Assembly: GCF_027923385.1 (NCBI RefSeq)
Contig: NZ_BSEC01000001.1
Location: 3,198,001-3,262,000 of the forward strand
Origin: Methylocystis echinoides
GTDB taxonomy: Bacteria; Pseudomonadota; Alphaproteobacteria; Rhizobiales; Beijerinckiaceae
Length of the DNA stretch: 64,000 bases
Reading direction: 5' to 3'
This document shows positions 15,223-25,046 of this stretch, piece by piece. Below the pieces are notes generated by a model. The model was not told the DNA's origin. It did no database searches and worked only from the letters and a program-made list of their open reading frames with translations. The position numbers and the translations under genes were made by a program. Numbering within the stretch: the first letter of the stretch is position 1; the number at the start of each line of letters is the position of its first letter.

Positions 15223-16689
15223 ATGAGTGTGGCGCCAGCAGAATCCATTGAAGACCTCAAGGCCCGCAACAAGGAACTGATCCAGGAAGTTCTCAAGGTC
15301 TATCCCGAGAAGACCGCCAAGCGTCGCGCCAAGCACCTTGGCAATTTTGAGGATGGCAAGCCGGATTGCGGCGTCAAGTCGAACATCAAGTCCATCCCGG
15401 GCGTCATGACCATTCGCGGCTGCGCTTACGCCGGCTCGAAGGGCGTGGTGTGGGGTCCGATCAAGGACATGATCCATATTTCCCACGGCCCCGTCGGCTG
15501 CGGTCAGTATTCCTGGGCGTCGCGCCGCAATTATTACATCGGCACGACCGGCGTCGACACATTCGGCACGATGCAGTTCACATCCGACTTCCAGGAAAAG
15601 GACATCGTGTTCGGCGGCGACAAGAAGCTCGCCAAGATCATTGACGAAATCGAGGAACTGTTTCCCCTCAACAAGGGCATCTCGATCCAGTCCGAATGCC
15701 CGATCGGCCTCATCGGCGACGACATCGAAGCCGTTTCCAAGGCGAAGTCCAAGGAATATGAAGGCAAGACGATCGTCCCGGTTCGCTGCGAAGGCTTCCG
15801 CGGCGTCTCGCAGTCGCTCGGCCACCATCTCGCGAACGACGCCATCCGCGACTGGGTTTTCGACAAGACCGAGGGCAAGCCGGCCCGCTTCGAATCGACT
15901 CCCTACGACGTCGCCATCATCGGCGATTACAACATCGGCGGCGACGCCTGGTCTTCGCGCATTCTGCTCGAGGAAATGGGTCTGCGCGTCGTGGCTCAGT
16001 GGTCCGGCGACGGCACGATCGCGGAGCTGGAAGCGACGCCCAAGGCGAAGCTCAACGTCCTGCACTGCTACCGCTCGATGAACTACATCTCCCGCCACAT
16101 GGAAGAGAAGTACGGGATTCCGTGGTGCGAATACAACTTCTTCGGCCCGTCCAAGATCGAGGAGTCGCTGCGCAAGATTGCTTCGCATTTCGACGACAAG
16201 ATCAAGGAAGGCGCCGAGCGGGTCATCGCCAAGTATCGTCCGCTGATGGACGCGGTGATTGCGAAGTATCGTCCGCGCCTCGAAGGTAAGAAGGTCATGC
16301 TCTATGTCGGCGGCCTGCGTCCGCGCCACGTCATCGGCGCTTACGAAGATCTCGGCATGGAAGTCGTCGGCACGGGCTATGAGTTCGCGCATAACGACGA
16401 TTATCAGCGCACGACCCATTACGTGAAGGACGGCACGCTGATCTATGACGACGTCACGGGCTATGAGTTCGAGAAGTTCGTCGAGAAGATCCAGCCCGAT
16501 CTCGTCGGCTCCGGCATCAAGGAAAAATACGTCTTCCAGAAAATGGGCGTGCCTTTCCGCCAGATGCACAGCTGGGATTATTCGGGCCCCTATCACGGCT
16601 ACGACGGCTTCGCGATCTTCGCGCGCGACATGGACATGGCGATCAACGCGCCTGTCTGGAAAATGGCCAAGGCGCCCTGGGCCGCCTGA
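15223..16689 (+). CDS. nifD: NifD, nitrogenase MoFe protein alpha chain
   Basis: A 488-residue alpha subunit that holds FeMo-co and shares the P-cluster with NifK. P-cluster cysteines lie in [17 protein letters not shown] and [11 protein letters not shown]. The region [15 protein letters not shown] is written here with [11 protein letters not shown], also typical. The FeMo-co histidine is in the C-terminal [16 protein letters not shown]. The ATG follows AAAGG. NifK lies 72 bases downstream, separated by a hairpin. Full length, with no sign of a frame problem. Confidence 0.98.
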   Translation: MSVAPAESIEDLKARNKELIQEVLKVYPEKTAKRRAKHLGNFEDGKPDCGVKSNIKSIPGVMTIRGCAYAGSKGVVWGPIKDMIHISHGPVGCGQYSWASRRNYYIGTTGVDTFGTMQFTSDFQEKDIVFGGDKKLAKIIDEIEELFPLNKGISIQSECPIGLIGDDIEAVSKAKSKEYEGKTIVPVRCEGFRGVSQSLGHHLANDAIRDWVFDKTEGKPARFESTPYDVAIIGDYNIGGDAWSSRILLEEMGLRVVAQWSGDGTIAELEATPKAKLNVLHCYRSMNYISRHMEEKYGIPWCEYNFFGPSKIEESLRKIASHFDDKIKEGAERVIAKYRPLMDAVIAKYRPRLEGKKVMLYVGGLRPRHVIGAYEDLGMEVVGTGYEFAHNDDYQRTTHYVKDGTLIYDDVTGYEFEKFVEKIQPDLVGSGIKEKYVFQKMGVPFRQMHSWDYSGPYHGYDGFAIFARDMDMAINAPVWKMAKAPWAA

Positions 16690-16705
16690 TCCCGAAACAT
16701 GAGAC

Positions 16706-16733
16706 GTCTCGCCTCATCCCCCTGAGGCGAGAC
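16706..16733 (+). other. nifD-nifK intergenic hairpin
   Basis: A perfect 11-base stem, GTCTCGCCTCA with its complement, around a TCCCCC loop. No following T tract. It occupies most of the 72-base gap and probably affects transcript stability or relative dosage. Confidence 0.65.
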
Positions 16734-16761
16734 CGGCTCGCGGAACACATGAGGAATAGCC

Positions 16762-18321
16762 ATGCCACAGAATGCTGACAACGTTCTCGACCACTTCAAT
16801 CTGTTCCGCCAGCCGGAATACAAGGAGATGTTTGAGAACAAGAAGAAGAACTTCGAAAACCCGGTCGCGGACGATGCTCTTGAGCAGGCGCGCGAATGGA
16901 CCAAGACCGAAGAGTACAAGGAAAAGAACTTCGCTCGCGAAGCCTTGACCGTGAACCCGGCCAAGGCCTGCCAGCCGCTCGGCGCCGTTTTCGCGGCCGT
17001 CGGCTTCGAAAGCACGATCCCCTTCGTGCACGGCTCGCAGGGCTGCGTCGCCTATTACCGCTCGCATTTCTCGCGTCACTTCAAGGAGCCGACCTCCTGC
17101 GTCTCCTCCTCGATGACGGAAGACGCGGCGGTGTTCGGCGGCCTCAACAATATGATCGACGGCCTGGCCAACACCTACAACATGTACAAGCCGAAGATGA
17201 TCGCCGTCTCCACCACCTGCATGGCGGAAGTCATCGGCGACGACCTGAACGCCTTCATCAAGACGTCCAAGGAAAAAGGCTCGGTTCCGGCCGAATTCGA
17301 CGTTCCCTTCGCCCATACCCCGGCCTTCGTCGGCAGCCACATCACCGGCTACGACAATGTCATAAAGGGCGTCCTGGAACATTTCTGGGACGGCAAGGCC
17401 GGCACGGCCCCCAAGCTCGACCGGACGCCCAATGAAAGCATCAATTTCCTTGGCGGCTTCGACGGCTACACTGTCGGCAATCTGCGCGAAGTGAAGCGTA
17501 TCTTCGCGTCGATGGGCGTCGACTACACCATCCTCGGCGACAACAGCGACGTGTGGGACACGCCGACCGACGGTGAATTCCGCATGTATGACGGCGGCAC
17601 CAAGCTCGACGACGTGGCGGCGGCGCTCAACGCCAAAGCGACGATCTCGATGCAGGAATACTGCACCGAAAAGACGCTGCCCTATATCGCCTCCAAAGGG
17701 CAGGAAGTCGTTGCGCTCAACCACCCGGTGGGCGTTGCGGCGACCGACAAGTTCTTCATGGAGATCTCGCGCCTCAGCGGCAAGCCGATTTCCGAGGAGC
17801 TCACCAAGGAGCGCGGTCGTCTGGTCGATGCGATTGCCGACTCTTCCGCCCATATTCACGGCAAGAAGTTCGCAATCTATGGCGATCCGGATCTGTGCTA
17901 CGGCCTCGCGGCCTTCCTGCTGGAGCTCGGCGCCGAGCCGACTCACATTCTCGCCACCAACGGCGGCAAGAACTGGGCGGAAAAGGTGCAGGCCCTGCTC
18001 GACTCCTCGCCTTTCGGCAAGGACTGCAAGGTCTATCCCGGCAAGGACCTGTGGCACATGCGTTCGCTGCTCTTCACGGAGCCGGTCGACTACCTTATCG
18101 GCAACACCTACGGTAAGTATCTCGATCGCGACACGGGCACGCCCCTGATCCGCATCGGCTTCCCGATCTTCGATCGCCACCACAAGCATCGCTACCCGGT
18201 GTGGGGCTATCAGGGCTCGATGAACGTGCTGGTCTGGATCCTTGACGCGATCTTCGAGGATATCGACCGCAACACCAACGTCGTCGCGAAGTCGGATTAC
18301 TCCTTCGACATCATTCGCTGA
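16762..18321 (+). CDS. nifK: NifK, nitrogenase MoFe protein beta chain
   Basis: A 519-residue beta subunit. The N-terminal region has the NifK-specific helical extension ([15 protein letters not shown]), then P-cluster ligands in [25 protein letters not shown] and the [12 protein letters not shown] segment. It pairs with NifD to form the alpha2-beta2 MoFe protein. Length and motifs are standard. The start follows GAGGAATAGCC. It is transcribed with nifH and nifD from the sigma-54 promoter at 14121, with nifE next. Confidence 0.98.
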   Translation: MPQNADNVLDHFNLFRQPEYKEMFENKKKNFENPVADDALEQAREWTKTEEYKEKNFAREALTVNPAKACQPLGAVFAAVGFESTIPFVHGSQGCVAYYRSHFSRHFKEPTSCVSSSMTEDAAVFGGLNNMIDGLANTYNMYKPKMIAVSTTCMAEVIGDDLNAFIKTSKEKGSVPAEFDVPFAHTPAFVGSHITGYDNVIKGVLEHFWDGKAGTAPKLDRTPNESINFLGGFDGYTVGNLREVKRIFASMGVDYTILGDNSDVWDTPTDGEFRMYDGGTKLDDVAAALNAKATISMQEYCTEKTLPYIASKGQEVVALNHPVGVAATDKFFMEISRLSGKPISEELTKERGRLVDAIADSSAHIHGKKFAIYGDPDLCYGLAAFLLELGAEPTHILATNGGKNWAEKVQALLDSSPFGKDCKVYPGKDLWHMRSLLFTEPVDYLIGNTYGKYLDRDTGTPLIRIGFPIFDRHHKHRYPVWGYQGSMNVLVWILDAIFEDIDRNTNVVAKSDYSFDIIR

Positions 18322-18334
18322 CGTCTTGCGCCTT

Positions 18335-18358
18335 CGCCGGGCCTTCATTGGCCCGGCG
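18335..18358 (+). other. nifK-nifE intergenic hairpin
   Basis: A perfect 9-base stem, CGCCGGGCC with its complement, around a TTCATT loop, 13 bases after the nifK stop. It is the third such GC-rich hairpin in successive nif gaps. A T tract is absent, so partial attenuation or 3'-end protection of nifHDK mRNA is more likely than full termination. Confidence 0.65.
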
Positions 18359-18406
18359 TATGCATGAATGAGCCGCAACCGCTCGAAAGCTTGCAGGAGG
18401 CCAACA

Positions 18407-20068
18407 ATGTCGACGCTCTCGGAAAAGGTTCAGGACGTCTTCAACGAGCCCGGCTGCGACAAGAACCAGCACAAATCCGAAAAAGAACGCAAGAAGGGCT
18501 GCACCAAGCAGCTGGCGCCCGGCGCCGCCGCCGGCGGTTGCGCCTTCGACGGCGCGAAAATCGCCCTGCAGCCGATCACTGACGTCGCCCATCTCGTTCA
18601 CGGCCCGATCGCCTGCGAGGGCAACAGCTGGGACAATCGCGGCGCGAAATCGTCCGGATCGTCGCTTTATCGCACCGGCTTCACAACCGACATCACGGAA
18701 AACGACGTCGTCTTTGGCGGCGAGAAGCGCCTCTACAAGGCGATAAAGGAAATTCTCGACAAATACGACCCGCCGGCCGTCTTCGTCTATCAGACCTGCG
18801 TTCCCGCCATGACAGGTGACGACATCGAGGCCGTCTGCAAGGCCGCGGCGACGAAATTCGGCAAGCCGGTCATCCCGGTGATCTCGCCCGGCTTTGTCGG
18901 CCCGAAGAACCTCGGCAACAAGCTCGCAGGCGAAGCCATTCTCGATCATGTGATCGGCACGCAGGAGCCGGAATACACGACTCCCTACGACATCAACATC
19001 ATCGGCGAATACAATTTGGCCGGCGAACTCTGGCAGGTGAAGCCATTGCTCGACGAGCTGGGCATTCGCATCCTCGCGTGCATATCGGGTGACGCGAAAT
19101 ATCACGAGGTCGCTTCCTCCCATCGCGCCCGCGCGGCGATGATGGTTTGCTCCAAGGCGATGATCAACGTCGCCCGCAAGATGGAGGAACGCTACGAGAT
19201 CCCCTTCTTCGAGGGGTCCTTCTATGGCATTGGCGACATGAGCGACAGCCTGCGCGAGATCGGGCGGCTGCTGATCCAGCGCGGCGCCGATCCGGAATTG
19301 ATGACGCGCATCGAAGCCGTCATTGCACGGGAAGAGGCGCGGGCCTGGGCGCGCATCGCGCCCTATCGCGAGCGCCTCGGTGGCAAGCGCGTCCTGCTCA
19401 TCACCGGCGGAGTCAAGAGCTGGTCCGTCGTCGCCGCGCTTCAGGAGGCGGGGCTCGAAATCGTCGGCACCAGCGTCAAGAAGTCGACAAAGGAAGACAA
19501 GGAAAAGATCAAGGAACTGATGGGCCAGGACGCCCATATGATCGACGATATGACGCCGCGCGAAATGTACAAGATGCTCAAGGAAGCGCGCGCTGATATC
19601 ATGCTGTCCGGCGGACGGTCACAGTTCATCGCGCTCAAGGCGAAGATGCCCTGGCTCGACATCAATCAGGAGCGACATCACGCCTATGCCGGATATGAGG
19701 GCATGGTCGAGCTCGTTCATGAAATCGACAAGGCGCTCTCCAATCCCGTCTGGGAGCAGGTCCGCCGTCCCGCGCCATGGGACGAGGAGAGCTGGGAGGA
19801 CCGCGCCGACGCAGCGATCGCCGCCGAAGCAGCCGCTCTCGCCGCGGATCCCGTCGCTGCCGAGGCCGCGCGACGCAGCGCCAAGATCTGCAACTGCAAT
19901 GCTGTCTCGATCGGGGCGATCGAAGACGCAATAAGTGACGGCGCCGACTCCGTCGCCGCCGTTGGCAAGGCGACAGCCGCCGGAACCGGATGCGGAAATT
20001 GTCAGGAACGCATCGCCGCCATCATCGAGCAAACCAGAATTGGCGCTGCGGCGCCGCAGGCGGCGTGA
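18407..20068 (+). CDS. nifE: NifE with C-terminal BFD-type [2Fe-2S] extension
   Basis: A 553-residue NifD homologue that with NifN forms the scaffold on which NifB-co becomes FeMo-co. The NifE core (to about 470) shows [17 protein letters not shown] and [18 protein letters not shown]. About 80 extra residues follow. They carry C495-x-C497 and C529-x2-C532, the spacing of bacterioferritin-associated-ferredoxin-like [2Fe-2S] domains, also seen in the NifU of this window. The ATG is six bases after AGGAGG; an upstream in-frame GTG/ATG is rejected. The tail may carry electrons for cofactor maturation, which is inference. Confidence 0.95.
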   Translation: MSTLSEKVQDVFNEPGCDKNQHKSEKERKKGCTKQLAPGAAAGGCAFDGAKIALQPITDVAHLVHGPIACEGNSWDNRGAKSSGSSLYRTGFTTDITENDVVFGGEKRLYKAIKEILDKYDPPAVFVYQTCVPAMTGDDIEAVCKAAATKFGKPVIPVISPGFVGPKNLGNKLAGEAILDHVIGTQEPEYTTPYDINIIGEYNLAGELWQVKPLLDELGIRILACISGDAKYHEVASSHRARAAMMVCSKAMINVARKMEERYEIPFFEGSFYGIGDMSDSLREIGRLLIQRGADPELMTRIEAVIAREEARAWARIAPYRERLGGKRVLLITGGVKSWSVVAALQEAGLEIVGTSVKKSTKEDKEKIKELMGQDAHMIDDMTPREMYKMLKEARADIMLSGGRSQFIALKAKMPWLDINQERHHAYAGYEGMVELVHEIDKALSNPVWEQVRRPAPWDEESWEDRADAAIAAEAAALAADPVAAEAARRSAKICNCNAVSIGAIEDAISDGADSVAAVGKATAAGTGCGNCQERIAAIIEQTRIGAAAPQAA

Positions 20069-20075
20069 GGCGACC

Positions 20076-21470
20076 ATGGCGCGAGTCACCATCTCCAAAA
20101 AGGCCTGCACGGTCAATCCGCTGAAAATGAGCCAGCCGATCGGCGGCGCCCTCGCCTTCATGGGCCTCTCCGGTTGCATGCCTGTGCTGCATGGCTCACA
20201 GGGCTGCACATCCTTTGGTCTCGTTCTTTTCGTGCGTCATTTCCGCGAGGCGATCCCGCTGCAAACGACAGCCATGAACGAAGTGGCGACCATTCTGGGT
20301 GGATTGGAGAATATCGAACAGGCGATACTGAACATCGTCAAGCGCGCCAATCCCAGCGTCATCGGCATTTGCTCGACCGGCGTCACGGAAACCAAGGGCG
20401 ACGACGTCGAAGGCTACCTCAAATCGTTCCGCAAGCGTCACCCTGAACTCGCGGAGCTCGGCATCGTTTATGTTTCGACGCCCGATTTCAAGGACGCCTT
20501 CCAGGATGGCTTCGGCAAGACCGTCACGAAGATCATTGAGGCTTTCGTGCCCGAGCAGACGCTCACGCGTCGCGCCCCGCAGCGAGTCAACGTCCTGGCA
20601 GGCTGTCATCTGACGCCCGGCGATATTGACGAATTGCGCGACGTCATCGAATCCTTTGGCCTTGAACCGACGTTCCTGCCAGATATTTCCGGCTCGCTCG
20701 ACGGACATATACCGGAGGATTTCACGCCAACGACGCTTGGCGGCGTCACGAAGGAAGACGTCGCCGAAATGGGCTCGGCCGCGTGGACGATCGCCCTCGG
20801 CGAACAGATGCGGGAGGCCGCAGCCACTCTCGAAGCGCGCGCCGGCGTTCCTTTCGAGCTGTTCGACCGGCTCACCGGCCTGGCGCCCAATGACGCATTT
20901 GTCGCCTTTCTGTCGCGCATCAGCGGGCGTCCGGTTCCCCGGAAGCTGCGCCGACAGAGGGGCCAACTCGTCGACGCCATGCTCGATGGACATTTTCATT
21001 TTGGCGGCAAGCGCGTTGCGATCGGGGCTGAACCGGACCTTCTGTTCGCGCTTTGCCAATGGTTGACGGAAATGGGCGCCGAAATCACGGCCGCGGTCAC
21101 GACCACGACGTCCCCCGTGCTCGAAAAGATCATGGCTGAGGAAGTGCTGGTCGGCGATCTGGAAGATCTCGAGACGCGCGCGAAGGACTGTGATCTCCTT
21201 GTGACCCATTCGCACGGGCGGCAGGCGGCCGAACGACTGCAGGTTCCACTTTATCGGATGGGCCTCCCCATGTTCGACCGCCTTGGCGCCGCTCACGAAG
21301 TCAGCGTCGGCTATCGCGGGACGCGTGACCTGATCTTCAAGATTGGCAACATCTTTGTCAATCGCGTGGCGGAGCCGAACATTGATAGCTGGCGGCAATC
21401 CAACGCTGGCGACGACTTCCAGGCCGGGCACGCGCCCGATCCAATCTCGCCGCCTTCCAGCGGACACTGA
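20076..21470 (+). CDS. nifN: NifN, FeMo-co assembly scaffold subunit
   Basis: A 464-residue NifK homologue that partners NifE. Typical sequences are KACTVNPLKMSQPIGGALAF, LHGSQGCTSFGLVLFVRHF (residues within one conserved block), STGVTETKGDD and MGLPMFDRLGA. It starts seven bases after the nifE stop, ATG chosen, preceded by GAGG. The last 20-30 residues are Pro/Ser-rich and probably disordered. The nifX gene follows within 16 bases. Confidence 0.96.
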   Translation: MARVTISKKACTVNPLKMSQPIGGALAFMGLSGCMPVLHGSQGCTSFGLVLFVRHFREAIPLQTTAMNEVATILGGLENIEQAILNIVKRANPSVIGICSTGVTETKGDDVEGYLKSFRKRHPELAELGIVYVSTPDFKDAFQDGFGKTVTKIIEAFVPEQTLTRRAPQRVNVLAGCHLTPGDIDELRDVIESFGLEPTFLPDISGSLDGHIPEDFTPTTLGGVTKEDVAEMGSAAWTIALGEQMREAAATLEARAGVPFELFDRLTGLAPNDAFVAFLSRISGRPVPRKLRRQRGQLVDAMLDGHFHFGGKRVAIGAEPDLLFALCQWLTEMGAEITAAVTTTTSPVLEKIMAEEVLVGDLEDLETRAKDCDLLVTHSHGRQAAERLQVPLYRMGLPMFDRLGAAHEVSVGYRGTRDLIFKIGNIFVNRVAEPNIDSWRQSNAGDDFQAGHAPDPISPPSSGH

Positions 21471-21486
21471 CGGCAAAGGAGGGGTT

Positions 21487-21897
21487 ATGAAAGTAGCTTT
21501 CGCCACTCAGGACCTCGAAAGGGTCGACGCGCATTTCGGCTGGGCGAAGAACATCGCCATCTACGATCTCTCGCCGGATTCCTACACTTTCGTTGAGGCT
21601 GTTCAATTCGCCGGCGACCTGCAGGAAGACGGCAATGAGGACAAGCTTCAACCGAAGCTCGAAGCGATCAAGGATTGCGCGATCCTCTATGTCGCCGCCA
21701 TCGGCGGATCGGGCGCGGCGCGCGTGGTCGCGCAGAACATTCACCCCATGAAAGTGGCCCAGCCCGAGAAGATCACCGATCTCCTGGAGAAGCTCCGCGT
21801 CGTCCTCAACGGCGCCCCGCCGCCCTGGCTGCGCAAGATTCTCTCAAAGAGCGGCGAGCGCAACTTTGATTTCCAAGAGGAGAGCGAAAATGTCTGA
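21487..21897 (+). CDS. nifX: NifX, FeMo-co precursor carrier
   Basis: A 136-residue NifX/NafY-type protein that binds NifB-co and the VK-cluster and passes them between NifB and Nif[22 protein letters not shown] at the N-terminus and the following IAIYDL are diagnostic, as is [13 protein letters not shown]. The start follows AAAGGAGG. The last eight bases overlap the next gene, which suggests coupled translation. A NifX-like domain is also present at the end of NifB in this window. Confidence 0.95.
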   Translation: MKVAFATQDLERVDAHFGWAKNIAIYDLSPDSYTFVEAVQFAGDLQEDGNEDKLQPKLEAIKDCAILYVAAIGGSGAARVVAQNIHPMKVAQPEKITDLLEKLRVVLNGAPPPWLRKILSKSGERNFDFQEESENV

Positions 21898-22357
21898 AGC
21901 CGTCGCGGAAGTCGCGAGCAAACCCGAAGAGACTCTCTTCATCAAGGAGCTGATCAAGGTCTGGCGCGCCCAGGACACTCACGGAACATGGGAAAAGAAG
22001 AGCGACGTGAGCCTGCTCGATCCCTACATCGTGACCAAGGAGCAGCGCCGGGAAATCCCCATCATCGGAGACCCGGACCCTGAAATCCTCTGGCGTCTCG
22101 AACTCTTCTACAATGCCGTCGGTCTTGCGATCGAACGCCGGACCGGCTGCATGGTTCAGCCGATGATGAAGATGAGCCACGAAGGCTTCGGCCGCCTGAT
22201 TCTGACGACCGGCCGTCTGATCGTTGTCAACAAGCATCTGCGCGACGTGCACCGGTTCGGCTTCGAGTCTCTCGAGAAGCTTGCGGCCGAGGGCACGAAA
22301 TTCGTCGACGCCGGCGTCGAGATGATCGAGAAATTCCCCGAGGTGGCCCGCTACTAA
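21890..22357 (+). CDS. NifX-associated nitrogen fixation protein (DUF269)
   Basis: A 155-residue protein of the DUF269 family, which almost always follows nifX. Recognisable features are [19 protein letters not shown] and [19 protein letters not shown] (separate blocks) and [18 protein letters not shown]. No cofactor has been shown for the family. Co-occurrence suggests an accessory role in FeMo-co delivery. It overlaps nifX by eight bases and is 12 bases from the next gene. Confidence 0.9.
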   Translation: MSEAVAEVASKPEETLFIKELIKVWRAQDTHGTWEKKSDVSLLDPYIVTKEQRREIPIIGDPDPEILWRLELFYNAVGLAIERRTGCMVQPMMKMSHEGFGRLILTTGRLIVVNKHLRDVHRFGFESLEKLAAEGTKFVDAGVEMIEKFPEVARY

Positions 22358-22369
22358 GGAGGCGTGACG

Positions 22370-22570
22370 ATGAGCAGCGTCGATGAACTCAAGGCCGAGA
22401 TCAAGAAGCTTTCGGCCAAGGCGATGAATATGAAGATGAACCTGCATGACCTGTCGGAGGAATTGCCGGTCAACTGGACGACGGTCGTCACTGTCGCGCA
22501 GGAAACCTATGACGCCTATGCGGCGCTCGAGGCCGCGCGCAAGCGACTCAAAGAACTCGAGGCGGCGTGA
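22370..22570 (+). CDS. CCE_0567-type small metalloprotein (DUF683)
   Basis: A 66-residue helical-hairpin protein (ELKAEIKKLSAKAMNMKMNLHDLSEELP, written in two parts, then ALEAARKRLKELEAA). It matches the DUF683/CCE_0567 family that follows the DUF269 gene in nif operons; a structurally studied homologue binds metal. The ATG at 22370 is seven bases after AAGGAGG. A GTG two codons upstream is too close to that site. Its stop overlaps the fdxB ATG (TGATG). Confidence 0.88.
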   Translation: MSSVDELKAEIKKLSAKAMNMKMNLHDLSEELPVNWTTVVTVAQETYDAYAALEAARKRLKELEAA

Positions 22571-22887
22571 TGTCAGAATTCAAAACCCGCGCCGGGTCAC
22601 CCTACACGCCGCTGTACCTTACCGATATCAATGGCGAAACCTGCATCGGTTGCGGTCGATGCTTCAAGGTCTGTCCGCAAGGCGTCATGGCGCTGTATGG
22701 CGTCAATGACGAAGGCGAGATTCTCGGCATCGTCACCGACGACGACGATGACGATTTCGACGGCGATCTCAATCGCAAGATCATGAAGGTGGAGAACGCC
22801 GGCGCGTGCATTGGCTGCAACGCCTGCGCGCGAGTCTGCCCGAAGAACTGCCAGACGCATGTTCCGGCGGATCAGGTCGCGGCCTGA
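22570..22887 (+). CDS. fdxB: Nif-specific ferredoxin III
   Basis: A 105-residue 2[4Fe-4S] ferredoxin with CIGCGRCFKVCP and CIGCNACARVCPKNC, separated by an acidic loop containing a run of Asp (about residues 57-64). This layout is that of FdxB/FdIII proteins found with nifX and nifQ. Likely role: electron supply to nitrogenase or to FeMo-co synthesis. Translation is coupled to the DUF683 gene, and nifQ starts six bases after its stop. Confidence 0.92.
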   Translation: MSEFKTRAGSPYTPLYLTDINGETCIGCGRCFKVCPQGVMALYGVNDEGEILGIVTDDDDDDFDGDLNRKIMKVENAGACIGCNACARVCPKNCQTHVPADQVAA

Positions 22888-22893
22888 CGGCAG

Positions 22894-23553
22894 ATGACCG
22901 CGCTCGCACCTTCACGTGAGCTTGCGGTGGACGCGAAGACGGCGCCCACCGCCGAGTCCATTTATGTGTCGATACTGTCCGAGCCGACCAGTCTCGCGAC
23001 CGCTCATCCTTTTGCGGCGCATGTCCTCGCCTGCGCGCTGACCATGGGCGTGATGGAATCCCTCGAGACAGGCGCGACGATCTCCTGCGCGCTCGGGCTC
23101 GACAGGAGGGCGCTGAATCAGCTGACCCTGCAATGGGCGCCCGCCGCGCGCGACCTCTTCGATCTGGTCCGGGAGCCGCAGGACTGCGCGCGGGACGAGG
23201 AAGAAGAGCAACTCCACCGGCTGCTCACCCGCTTTCGCGCCGACCCCTCGCCGCTTTGCGCCTGGATGACCGCCATTGTGGCGCGCCGCGCCATGTCGCC
23301 GCGTCACTTATGGCAGGATCTGGGTCTCCTCGAGCGAAGCGAACTGACCCGGCTCATGAATGAATGGTTTCCGACGCTCGCCGCGGCGAACACGGACAAT
23401 ATGAAGTGGAAGAAGTTTTTCTATCGCAAACTCTGTGAGCTCGAAGGCTTCTCCCTCTGCGTGGCGCCGACCTGCGGCGAATGTGGCGACTTCGACAATT
23501 GCTTTGGCGAAGAGCATGGCGCAAGCGCCCTCGCCCGTTTGACGCGTCGCTAG
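22894..23553 (+). CDS. nifQ: NifQ, molybdenum donor for FeMo-co
   Basis: A 219-residue NifQ, which carries an Fe-Mo-S cluster and donates Mo during cofactor synthesis on NifEN. The C-terminal cysteine motif CVAPTCGECGDFDNC (C-x5-C-x2-C-x5-C) is present together with the family pattern MKWKKFFYRKLCE just before it. Last gene of the nifHDKENX unit. No obvious terminator hairpin follows in the 35 bases before the next NifA box. Confidence 0.93.
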   Translation: MTALAPSRELAVDAKTAPTAESIYVSILSEPTSLATAHPFAAHVLACALTMGVMESLETGATISCALGLDRRALNQLTLQWAPAARDLFDLVREPQDCARDEEEEQLHRLLTRFRADPSPLCAWMTAIVARRAMSPRHLWQDLGLLERSELTRLMNEWFPTLAAANTDNMKWKKFFYRKLCELEGFSLCVAPTCGECGDFDNCFGEEHGASALARLTRR

Positions 23554-23588
23554 CCAGCCAAAAGCCTGCGGAAGCCGAAAGACTTCAT

Positions 23589-23604
23589 TGTCCGTTCTCG
23601 GACA
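23589..23604. promoter_or_regulatory. NifA upstream activator sequence before iscA-nifUSV
   Basis: An exact TGT-N10-ACA match (TGT-CCGTTCTCGG-ACA), extended by flanking symmetry (TTGTCCG...CGGACA). It lies 60 bases before the -24 element of the next promoter. Confidence 0.78.
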
Positions 23605-23664
23605 TTGAAGCTTTACCGACAACCTCATATGGTAAAAGACACGATATTTCAGCACTTTGATGAT

Positions 23665-23679
23665 TGGCACACCCGTTGC
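23665..23679 (+). promoter_or_regulatory. Sigma-54 promoter for iscA-nifUSV-cysE-nifW-fixABC
   Basis: An exact TGGCAC-ACCCG-TTGC match, with the expected start near 23691 and a leader of about 29 bases before the IscA-like ATG. The genes downstream are closely spaced through fixC, so this probably drives the whole unit. Confidence 0.9.
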
Positions 23680-23719
23680 TAGCCTCTTTGGTGAGACGTT
23701 CAACCAGGGAGCTGTCGAC

Positions 23720-24040
23720 ATGATCCAGTTGACGGATAGCGCGGTCACTGCGGTTCGCTCTGCGATGGCCGGCGCCGGACAGGAAGTCGAGGGACTGCGC
23801 ATCATGGTGGAGGCCGGCGGTTGTGCGGGCCTGAAATACATGATGGGCCTCGTCAACGAAATCGATCCGAACGATCACGTCTTCGAGAACGACGGCGTGA
23901 AGATTTTCATCGAAGAAGGATCACTTTCCTTCCTCGATGGCACGAAGATTGACTTCGTCATTGGTCTCGAGGGTTCGGGATTCACTTTCGACAATCCGCA
24001 AGCCAAATCCAGCTGTTCCTGCGGAAAATCTTTTGGCTGA
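23720..24040 (+). CDS. Nif-type IscA/HesB Fe-S carrier
   Basis: A 106-residue A-type carrier with the three conserved cysteines in GGCAG and CSCGKSFG, as in the IscA-nif of Azotobacter, which sits before nifU. It holds [4Fe-4S] clusters or iron for transfer to nitrogenase proteins. The start ATG lies 41 bases after the promoter -12 element; an upstream in-frame ATG falls before the predicted transcript start and is rejected. NifU begins 16 bases after the stop. Confidence 0.92.
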   Translation: MIQLTDSAVTAVRSAMAGAGQEVEGLRIMVEAGGCAGLKYMMGLVNEIDPNDHVFENDGVKIFIEEGSLSFLDGTKIDFVIGLEGSGFTFDNPQAKSSCSCGKSFG

Positions 24041-24056
24041 GCACGTGGAGGCGGCA

Positions 24057-25037
24057 ATGTGGGACTATTCGGACAAGGTCAAGGATTACTTCTTCAACCC
24101 CAAGAACGCGGGCGTTCTCGGCGAGGCGAATGCGGTCGGCGAGGTTGGCGCGATCTCCTGCGGCGACGCGCTGAAATTGATGCTCAAGGTCGATCCGGAC
24201 ACTGAAGTGATCCAGGAGGCGAAATTCCAGACCTTTGGTTGCGGATCGGCCATTGCCTCATCCTCCGCGCTCACGGAACTCATCATCGGCAAGACGCTTC
24301 AGGAGGCTGTTACCCTCACCAATCAGGACATTGCTGATTTTCTCGGCGGCCTGCCGCCGGAAAAGATGCATTGCTCGGTGATGGGATACGAGGCGCTCCA
24401 GGCTGCGATCGCCAATTTCCGCGGCGAGGAGTGGCACGACGACCATGAAGAGGGCGCTCTGGTCTGCAAATGCTTCGGCGTCGATGAAGGCATGATCGAG
24501 CGCGCCATTCGCATGAACAAGCTGACGTCGATCGAACAGGTGACGGACTACACGAAAGCCGGCGGCGGTTGCCTGACCTGCTTCGACAAGCTCGAAGAAG
24601 TGCTTGCAAAGGTGAATGCGGAGCTTGTCGCCGAGGGGATTCTCGCCGATCACGAAGCCTATCGCACCGGCGTCGTGGACGCCGCCGAAATCAAGGCGAA
24701 GGCGAAGGCCAAGAAGGAGGCCGAGCGTGACGCCGCGCCGCCGACTTCGCCATTGACTCCCGCCTCTCCCCTGCCCCCGCCCTCAGCCGGATTGACCAAT
24801 CTGAAGAAGATGCGGCTGATCGAGGAAGCGATCGAGGAGATGCGTCCGTTCCTGCGCAAGGACGGCGGCGACTGTGAGCTTATCGACGTCGACGGGTCGA
24901 ATGTGCTCGTCAGCCTGACGGGCGCCTGCACAGGCTGCCAGATGGCGAGCGTCACCATCTCCGGCATTCAGGAGCGCCTGATCGCCAAGCTCGGCATGCC
25001 CATCCGTGTCATCCCCGTGAAATCCCACGTCCACTGA
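24057..25037 (+). CDS. nifU: NifU, Fe-S cluster scaffold
   Basis: A 326-residue modular scaffold. The IscU-like N-domain has Cys35, Cys62 and Cys106. The central [2Fe-2S] domain has C137-x-C139 and C172-x2-C175. The C-terminal Nfu domain has CTGC in [12 protein letters not shown]. These positions match the Azotobacter protein. Between the central and Nfu domains lies a Lys/Ala- then Pro-rich linker of about 60 residues. NifU receives sulfur from NifS and builds clusters for NifH and NifB. The ATG follows GGAGG. Confidence 0.97.
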   Translation: MWDYSDKVKDYFFNPKNAGVLGEANAVGEVGAISCGDALKLMLKVDPDTEVIQEAKFQTFGCGSAIASSSALTELIIGKTLQEAVTLTNQDIADFLGGLPPEKMHCSVMGYEALQAAIANFRGEEWHDDHEEGALVCKCFGVDEGMIERAIRMNKLTSIEQVTDYTKAGGGCLTCFDKLEEVLAKVNAELVAEGILADHEAYRTGVVDAAEIKAKAKAKKEAERDAAPPTSPLTPASPLPPPSAGLTNLKKMRLIEEAIEEMRPFLRKDGGDCELIDVDGSNVLVSLTGACTGCQMASVTISGIQERLIAKLGMPIRVIPVKSHVH

Positions 25038-25046
25038 GGAGCGACC

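Noticed and set aside
16714..18378. A 554-codon open frame antisense to nifK.
   Set aside because: It mirrors nifK codons and carries no recognisable motif. Similar shadows lie opposite nifD, nifE and nifN.
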